Below, one piece after another: positions 58,931 to 64,000 of a DNA stretch of 64,000 bases. Position numbers and translations under genes: made by a program. The DNA is from Ursus arctos (taxonomy: Eukaryota > Chordata > Mammalia > Carnivora > Ursidae), in the NCBI RefSeq assembly GCF_023065955.2, contig NW_026622786.1, positions 43,572,938 through 43,636,937 of the forward strand, in the 5' to 3' direction. Numbering within the stretch: the stretch's first letter is position 1; every line of letters begins with the position of its first letter. The notes under the pieces were generated by a model. That model made no database searches. It was not told where the DNA came from and worked only from the letters and a program-made list of their open reading frames with translations.

Positions 58931-59615
58931 GCGGAAGAAATGTAAATGAGAAGACACCACGTTCATAACTTGATATCACCAGTCATCCAATTTCCCATCC
59001 ATCTAAGTAAATATTACACGGGGATGGGTGACTAGGAGGGAAGAAAGCAGTGGCTAAGTCATGCACCTGTCATGTTATTGTTTACCTGCTTCGTGTTCAT
59101 GGGTCTCCTCAATCTGGCAAAACCATGACCTATGCTAAGGCAGAAATGGCTCATACGTGTCTTGTGTCTACCTATCCACTCAGTGACCCTTTAGCACTGG
59201 ATACAAAGGCAGCTGAATACAATTCATCAAATACTGCTAAATACCAAAAGTGTACCAGATACTGTGCTCACATACATACCTGCCGACTAAAGGTAGAAAT
59301 CATAAAAGAAAAGATAAACAAATTTTATTACTGGAAAATTTTAAATATCTATAATGTACAGAAGGAAAACAAATGACTAATATAAATTTAAAAGTTCCGC
59401 TTCGCTAGTAGTCAAATAAATACAAATGAGACACCTTTCTTGTCTATCAAAATTTCCAAGACTTTTAAAACACTCCTTGGAAAAAGACTGGTCCTTGCCT
59501 TAATTGTTCACAACAGCACAGCCACCCAGGAGGGCTGCCTAACCAGGAGCACAGCAAGAAAGGAACCTAAGACTTGGACTTGTTTTTACTAAACTGTAAC
59601 TAGCCTTTGGCTCTC
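58931..59615. other. Unique intronic DNA
   Basis: No repeat recognised with confidence. Confidence 0.4.
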
Positions 59616-59619
59616 TATT

Positions 59620-59780
59620 GTGCAGATATTCTCATTTAACCCCTAGAGTAACCCACTGAGGAACACATGATCATCCCCACTTCAGAAACCAGAGCAGTGA
59701 AATCAAGAAACTTGCTTGTGGTTATAGAATTAGTAAGTGGTGGAGCCATAACTGAAACCCACATAGTTCTGGCTTCAAAG
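59620..59780 (-). repeat. MIR SINE fragment, antisense
   Basis: AGTAAGTGGTGGAGCC near 59731 preceded by 'ttctcatttaacccctagag'. Confidence 0.7.
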
Positions 59781-59784
59781 CCCA

Positions 59785-60485
59785 GGCAATGTGGAGTGAA
59801 TATATATTTCACAATTCAATGATTATTGAGGTACTAATTATTGTTGTTATGAGAGCCAGCTCTGTACAGGGACAGAATGGGCCTTCCCCATACACAGTAC
59901 CTCGAGGGGACAGTTCTGCATGCTACAAAGGACCACCCCTAGCTGCCACGGCATGGCCTTCTCTTAGTTACTTGGAGATCCCCACTTTTAGGGTCACTAC
60001 TGTGTAGGCCATAAGGATATTTTAATCAACCTCTATCTCAGTTTTCTCATAAATAAAAATGGATGATAGAATCAACCCAAAAAATCTGTTAAGAAAATTA
60101 GTTTTCTCCCGGAGTAAAGCTGACATTGCCTCAAAAGTTATTTTTAAAAACACAAGCTCCATGATAGTAAATCCGATGCAGTGTTCAAAACCTAGCTCCA
60201 GTACAGTAAGTGGAAAGCCTGTCTTGACTAGTCAATAGGAGGGCTCATTTCTCTCTTCCATGCTGTAGGATGCCTTCCGCACATCTATGTTACTCTTCAC
60301 ATGGTAACATAAACGTTCCCTTACTTTTCTATCCCTTTTCCTATACTGTAAGCCACTTGAGAACCAAGTCAGTGGTTCATGCATCTTGTAATGCCAACAC
60401 CAAGCCCAGGGCTGGCAAGTGGCAGAAAATGTCTTGGTTTAAAAAAAAAAAAAAAGGAAAAAAATCCATCATTTTACCTTCATAA
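59785..60485. other. Unique intronic DNA
   Basis: No repeat recognised. Confidence 0.4.
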
Positions 60486-60489
60486 AACC

Positions 60490-60605
60490 CTGTCAGATAA
60501 TTATTATAATTTTCTGCATTCTAAAATAAGCGAATTGCAGTGACTGTCTAAAATCATATACAGGAGGGCAGGCTTGCACCGAATCCAGGTCTCCGGACTC
60601 TCCAC
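60490..60605 (-). repeat. MIR-like fragment, antisense
   Basis: GGCTTGCACCGAATCCAGG near 60570 with a decayed upstream part. Confidence 0.45.
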
Positions 60606-60779
60606 TCCACCATATATGGTCTTCAAAGACCAGAAGGGCAAAAGGCCTACCGTAGGCCATTGAGACCATCACTGCACAAAGGTACTTTGTTTCTCAAACA
60701 TGGTAAGGATTCTGAATGGTATCGGGACATCTTAGAAAGTGGTCACCTGGGAAAGTACAGAGAACAGCATGAAAGTATA

Positions 60780-60960
60780 AGAAAGGCTGGCAGATCTGGG
60801 TCTAAACCCACATTCACTTTGTCCTTAACCCTGCTGCCTTGGGCAAATCTCTTAAACTAAGGAGCCTTGGCTTCCTTATCTGTAAAATGGGGTTTTAAAC
60901 GTTACTGACCTTGCAGGGTCTGATGGAAGAATGAGAGTTGTATTATATGAAATAGGCAGA
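60780..60960 (+). repeat. MIR SINE
   Basis: CCTTATCTGTAAAATGGGG (about 60874) and 'ttgggcaaatctcttaaac' are MIR core. Confidence 0.8.
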
Positions 60961-61029
60961 GGATATACTGAGGATTCGTTAAACTGCAGTATTCATTACA
61001 TGTCAGAAAAAAAGTGGCACATATTTATG

Positions 61030-61245
61030 CCTATGCCACAGAGTAGTTTTCATCCCCTATCTTACTTTATTTCCACAGCAACCCTGTGGAGTAGGTGCTA
61101 TTACCTTAATCTTACACTGAGGAAACTGTGACTCAGAGACATTTAAGTAACTTGTCCAAGGGCACCCAGGTGGCAATGGGCAGAACCTGTATTCAAACCA
61201 AGTTCTTTCTGAATCCAAACCTCTTTGAAGTTTATCTGTCTGCAT
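61030..61245 (-). repeat. MIR SINE, antisense
   Basis: AGGAAACTGTGACTCAGAG near 61120 and 'ccctgtggagtaggtgctat' (61083) are conserved in reverse order. Confidence 0.85.
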
Positions 61246-61249
61246 CCCA

Positions 61250-62495
61250 GATGAATTTCGGTGGAGGAATGATAAAGAGGACTCAGATGTGCCCCCAAAT
61301 GTCTGAGGTCAATGTGAGGTGCTTGAAAACAAAGTCTGGATCAGATTCATGTGTAGCTTGGCGTATGAGTTTAAAATGTTTGGAACATGTGCAAGATAAG
61401 GCAGGGAGAAACCAAAAGATGAAGATAGCCAATGATAAATGTCATGCTCCTCAATTTCCCTTTCAGCTAATAATATAATAAATAGTAAAGAATGACTCAT
61501 ACTCTTATTTCAGTCCTTGTGCTGAGACTCCAAGTTAAAAATCCCATATTGTAATACCGATGTATTACGTATTTCCTCTTGATCTTGCTACCATTTGTTA
61601 TGTCCCAGAAAATGTTCCAAAACCAAAGAGAGGAAGTTCAGAAAAGTCACAGGAAATATCTGACCTCCTTTACTCTAAGGAAAAAAAAAACACACACACA
61701 CAAAAAAAAACCTCTCCTAGGTTAGTCTCTTATTTGTGACACAATCTCTTATTTGTGACACAGGTAACTAGTATAACGGTAGATGGCTTCGAATCATCCT
61801 ACAGAGAAACAAATGCTATTTCACAATAAACAACAACAAAAATCTTTTTCTGGTGTTTTCCTCTATCACACAGCTCCCCCAACCTTGGAACAATTAGGCC
61901 TTTGCATTCTCCAGTCAAGGCCCAGGAAACCTTCAGGCTGTGAATGTTTATGATTCAGGCAGTCAGGAGTCAGATTAGGTGAGGAGAAACAGGAGTGAGA
62001 AAAAAAGAAAACAAAAAACAAATAAAACACCTCTCCCTGTGGAATGGAAAGTTCTCAAGTGAGGCACTAACCCCACATCTTCCCACCTGACACCACAAAG
62101 CTGTAAACCCAGAACGATGCTTGGTCCAGGCCCAGAACCCAGGCTTGGAGAAAGAAAACTCAACAAAGAAGGGGTGGTTTGGCGGACTCTGATATGGAGT
62201 GAAATCATTGGGTCAGTTCAAATTTATGACTTTAAGGAGGGTCAGAGATTCTCTACTAATAAAAACATCCTCTGTGAACTTTTCTAAAGTAAAGTTAATG
62301 GCACATAATGCCAGCAGATCTCACAGAAAACTCATTCCTAAGGGACTACCTGTAAACTCAGAAGTTTGTCTTCAAGAGATCAAATGTTCAATAGAACCCC
62401 CCTCTGCTCACTCTCACCCCCATTCAAAGTGCTATATCCTTTACCACCAGTAACCCATGCCCAGACTCTTCTCCATTCTCCCTGGCCCCTGAAAG
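61250..62495. other. Unique intronic DNA next to the promoter
   Basis: Contains CA/A-rich simple sequence at 61,680-61,710 and a 19-bp tandem duplication at 61,726-61,763. No exon or element recognised. Confidence 0.45.
61726..61763. repeat. 19-bp tandem duplication
   Basis: TCTCTTATTTGTGACACAA is followed directly by TCTCTTATTTGTGACACAG. Only the last base differs. Confidence 0.9.
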
Positions 62496-62824
62496 GCCTC
62501 AGGCAACCGAGCCGCGGGACCCGCGGGAGCACCCCTCCCCTCCCTGCCATCCCCATTATTCGGCACACAGCCCTGCTCTCCCCTGGAGCCAACAGTCTGC
62601 AGCTCCTTCAATGCAGGCGCGAGCAGGCAGGAATGGTGGGAAGAGAAGCTGTGCCAGCTGCATGTTTCAGAATCTCCCTCCATATGCATTTGCCAAAGGA
62701 ACAAAAAGAAAATCAATGCCAGGAAAAGACAACTGAGATGAGGATGCGGTGGGACCGCGGCTGACTCCTTGCCTCTTAGCAGCAAGGGGCTGGCCAACCA
62801 CGCGTCCGAGCCTCAGATCCCAGT

Positions 62825-62833
62825 CGTTACCTT
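62825..62833 (-). other. ST6GALNAC3: 5' splice site of exon 1
   Basis: Read on the minus strand the junction is AAG|GTAACG, with the canonical GT at 62830-62829 and a purine-rich +3/+4. It ends the coding exon after a complete codon (phase 0). Without splicing the frame adds only five more codons and then stops. Confidence 0.8.
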
Positions 62834-62848
62834 CAGGATGCAGGCCAT
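62831..62848 (-). CDS. ST6GALNAC3: First coding exon of ST6GALNAC3 (six codons), partial gene
   Basis: On the minus strand an ATG at 62848-62846 opens the reading MACILK and runs directly into a GT splice donor at 62830, leaving phase 0. The start has a strong Kozak context (G at -3, G at +4) and lies in a CpG island. From knowledge of the family, MACILK is the N-terminal cytoplasmic tail of ST6GALNAC3. That enzyme is a type II Golgi membrane protein that moves sialic acid from CMP-sialic acid onto GalNAc in alpha-2,6 linkage, on sialyl-galactosyl-GalNAc of O-glycans and on GM1b. The membrane anchor and the sialylmotifs would be in later exons to the left, outside the window. No other exon was recognised in the next 62 kb, which fits the very long first intron expected of this gene. 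Six residues are thin evidence, so the call rests on that match plus the promoter and donor. Confidence 0.75.
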
Positions 62849-62951
62849 GGCGCTCCGCCGGCCCTTCTGCCACCGAGCAGCGGGCGCGCCTGGGTCAGGG
62901 GCAGTCCCGGCGACAGGCTGGAGGCTGGTACCGCGGCAGGACCGCTCCAGC

Positions 62952-62957
62952 CTACAT
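62952..62957 (-). promoter_or_regulatory. Start-stop upstream ORF (ATG immediately followed by TAG)
   Basis: On the minus strand, ATG at 62957-62955 is followed at once by TAG at 62954-62952. It lies 109 nt upstream of the main ATG in another frame. If transcription starts farther upstream, this would be a minimal uORF of the kind known to hold ribosomes. Whether it is in the mRNA is not shown by sequence alone. Confidence 0.5.
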
Positions 62958-62967
62958 TCCCGCAGAT

Positions 62968-62977
62968 CCAAATAAGG
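62968..62977. promoter_or_regulatory. Consensus CArG box (candidate SRF site)
   Basis: CCAAATAAGG fits CC(A/T)6GG exactly and stands out as an AT-rich island within GC-rich sequence. It lies 120-129 bp upstream of the ST6GALNAC3 ATG. SRF binds this consensus at serum- and muscle-responsive promoters; its use here is inferred. Confidence 0.55.
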
Positions 62978-63005
62978 GGACCGCGGTGCGAGCTGCGCGG
63001 GCACA

Positions 63006-63018
63006 GGCCCCGCCCCCC
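63006..63018. promoter_or_regulatory. GC box (Sp/KLF-type site) 1
   Basis: GGCCCCGCCCCCC contains the CCGCCC core. It is the closest of three such sites to the start codon, in a TATA-less CpG-island promoter where Sp-family factors commonly act. Confidence 0.55.
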
Positions 63019-63025
63019 GCGCCGC

Positions 63026-63038
63026 GGCCCCGCCCCCG
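63026..63038. promoter_or_regulatory. GC box (Sp/KLF-type site) 2
   Basis: GGCCCCGCCCCCG repeats the first GC box with the same orientation, 20 bp away, which is about two helical turns. Confidence 0.55.
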
Positions 63039-63067
63039 GGCCCGTCCACTGGCTGGCGGCCCCCGAG

Positions 63068-63080
63068 ACCCCGCCCCCGG
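63068..63080. promoter_or_regulatory. GC box (Sp/KLF-type site) 3
   Basis: ACCCCGCCCCCGG is the third copy in the same orientation. It is followed at 63084-63089 by ACGTGC, which holds an ACGTG core that bHLH-PAS or bZIP factors could read. Confidence 0.5.
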
Positions 63081-63129
63081 ATTACGTGCCGTCCCGGTCT
63101 CCCGCGGCTGCCCCTCGATGCTTGCTACT

Positions 63130-64000
63130 TTTTCTTTTCTCTCTCCCTTTTTTTTCCCCCAATAAACGTTCTGTGGTTCAACGTATACAAAGTCTGCTCA
63201 GCAGCAGGCAGGGATCTGGGTCTTGCTGGGGAGAGAAAGCGGCCTTTTCTTCTCCTCGATTCGGTCTCCTCTAGCAGATCAGAGAACCCCTTGCAGACAT
63301 TTCACAGTTTTTAAAAAGTTAAGTGGGTTTGGAATCACCTTTCTGCAGGTTTTGGGTGCATCAAAGGGTTCTTCAAAAGTAGGAGATGAAATTCTCCCTG
63401 AGCTGTTTAACGATAGAGACTGCCCTCTGCTTAAAAATGCTGTGATGGGCTCATCTAAAATTAATTATTTGCCACTAATAAGGGAGCACAAATATGTATC
63501 AACAAAAGATGCCAGGAACTTAACGCTGTATGTTTTGTGTGTATGTACACGTACACAGACGTGTATGCATTGCTTTCTTGTTTTCAGCTTCTGCGTTTAT
63601 TAAAAAGAAAAATAAAGGTGTGGATACATAAATATACAATAAATAGAATAAATGTATTTATATGAAAATTTAATATATTCTTATATATATGCATTGATTA
63701 TATATGTATATAAATTGTGTTTATGCCCACAAGCACAGGACTTTGTTCTTCCCCACACCCCCACCTCCCCACCCCCTCCCCCTCCCCGCTACAAATTTAG
63801 AATTTGAATGAACTTTGTTGCAACTTAAGTAACAAGGTTAAATCTAAACTTTCCTGTAAGATTTGGAAATCCAGAAAGGCCGTTCTTCACCCTCCAACCT
63901 GAAGTCCCTGATCATAAAACAAAGAGTGATATAACAGCTTTAAGAGGCAGGCAGCCTGGGAGAAGATATGTGTTGGGTCCTTTCCACCCCTCCTTAGCAG
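63130..64000. other. Upstream flank of ST6GALNAC3; no gene seen
   Basis: After a pyrimidine-rich stretch at 63,128-63,160 and a CCAAT at 63159-63163, the base composition returns to AT-rich. There is an AT-rich patch at about 63,600-63,720 and a C-rich tract at 63,751-63,788. I see no divergent gene or recognised repeat. Confidence 0.5.
63751..63788 (-). repeat. C-rich tract, G-quadruplex-capable on the minus strand
   Basis: At least five runs of four or more C are separated by one to four bases, so the minus strand carries the matching G-runs with short loops. It lies about 900 bp upstream of the ST6GALNAC3 ATG. Confidence 0.6.

Larger units (their letters stand above)
1..62830 (-). other. 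ST6GALNAC3: Intron 1 of ST6GALNAC3 (5' part, continues beyond the window)
   Basis: If exon 1 is assigned correctly, this whole stretch is intronic and read leftward. It shows no recognisable second exon, and no open frame in it matches a protein I know except retroelement remnants. Its content is repeats separated by unique DNA, as itemised below. Confidence 0.7.
62500..63125 (-). promoter_or_regulatory. ST6GALNAC3: CpG-island promoter and leader of ST6GALNAC3
   Basis: CpG dinucleotides are frequent here and rare elsewhere in the window, with the densest part at about 62,840-63,115. No TATA box is visible at a sensible distance from the ATG. The segment includes three GC boxes, a CArG box and the start codon. 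The transcription start cannot be fixed from sequence alone, so leader and promoter are listed together. The minus strand has an open frame upstream of the ATG, but it contains no upstream in-frame ATG. Confidence 0.8.

Noticed and set aside
62813..63049. 78-codon minus-strand frame as an N-terminally extended protein
   Set aside because: Its first codon is GTG, not ATG, and its last five codons read through the splice donor. Only the MACILK part is kept.
1..64000. CRISPR array, operons or phage-like modules
   Set aside because: All spaced repeats are simple sequence or dispersed SINE copies; the DNA is clearly mammalian.

Overview
The window is mammalian nuclear DNA from a carnivoran, most probably a bear or panda. 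Its commonest young repeat is the carnivore tRNA-Lys-derived SINE (SINEC). The youngest copies (2770, 11360, 35892, 57709) carry a head and a CT-rich tail variant that I associate with ursids. Carnivore-type L1 3' ends and older mammalian repeats (MIR, L2, MaLR LTRs, hAT and Tigger DNA elements) fill much of the rest. There are no prokaryotic genes, operons or CRISPR arrays.

I recognise one gene. On the minus strand near the right end, a CpG-rich, TATA-less promoter (about 62,500-63,125) precedes a short first coding exon. That exon reads MACILK and then meets a phase-0 GT splice donor at 62,830. This matches the start of ST6GALNAC3, a Golgi alpha-2,6-sialyltransferase. Transcription runs leftward, so positions 1-62,830 would be the 5' part of its first intron, and positions above about 63,125 lie upstream of the gene. 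The promoter holds three GC boxes, a perfect CArg box (CCAAATAAGG) and, if it is transcribed, an ATG-TAG start-stop element in the leader.

The intron is layered by age. A class I-like endogenous retrovirus remnant (about 4,060-6,560) keeps parts of pol and env, shows stops and frame changes, and lost its first RNase H aspartate. An old L1 (about 31,690-38,395) was interrupted by a MaLR LTR, a carnivore L1 and two SINEs. L2 stretches lie at 10,880, 15,270, 42,880, 47,105 and 57,610. A Tigger element sits inside a MIR at 45,455. A SINE at 44,508 is split by about 540 bp of LTR-like sequence. Simple repeats often grew from SINE tails.

Repeat-free stretches may hold regulatory DNA. One contains an RFX X-box-like palindrome (38,842) and another several homeodomain-type TAAT sites (about 55,640-55,960). 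Structural oddities include a G19 run, a 54-bp perfect palindrome, a 54-nt alternating pyrimidine-purine tract and a direct repeat pair about 4 kb apart. I found no new multigene system. The most useful leads are the promoter architecture, the split SINE, the paired repeat and the retroviral remnant.
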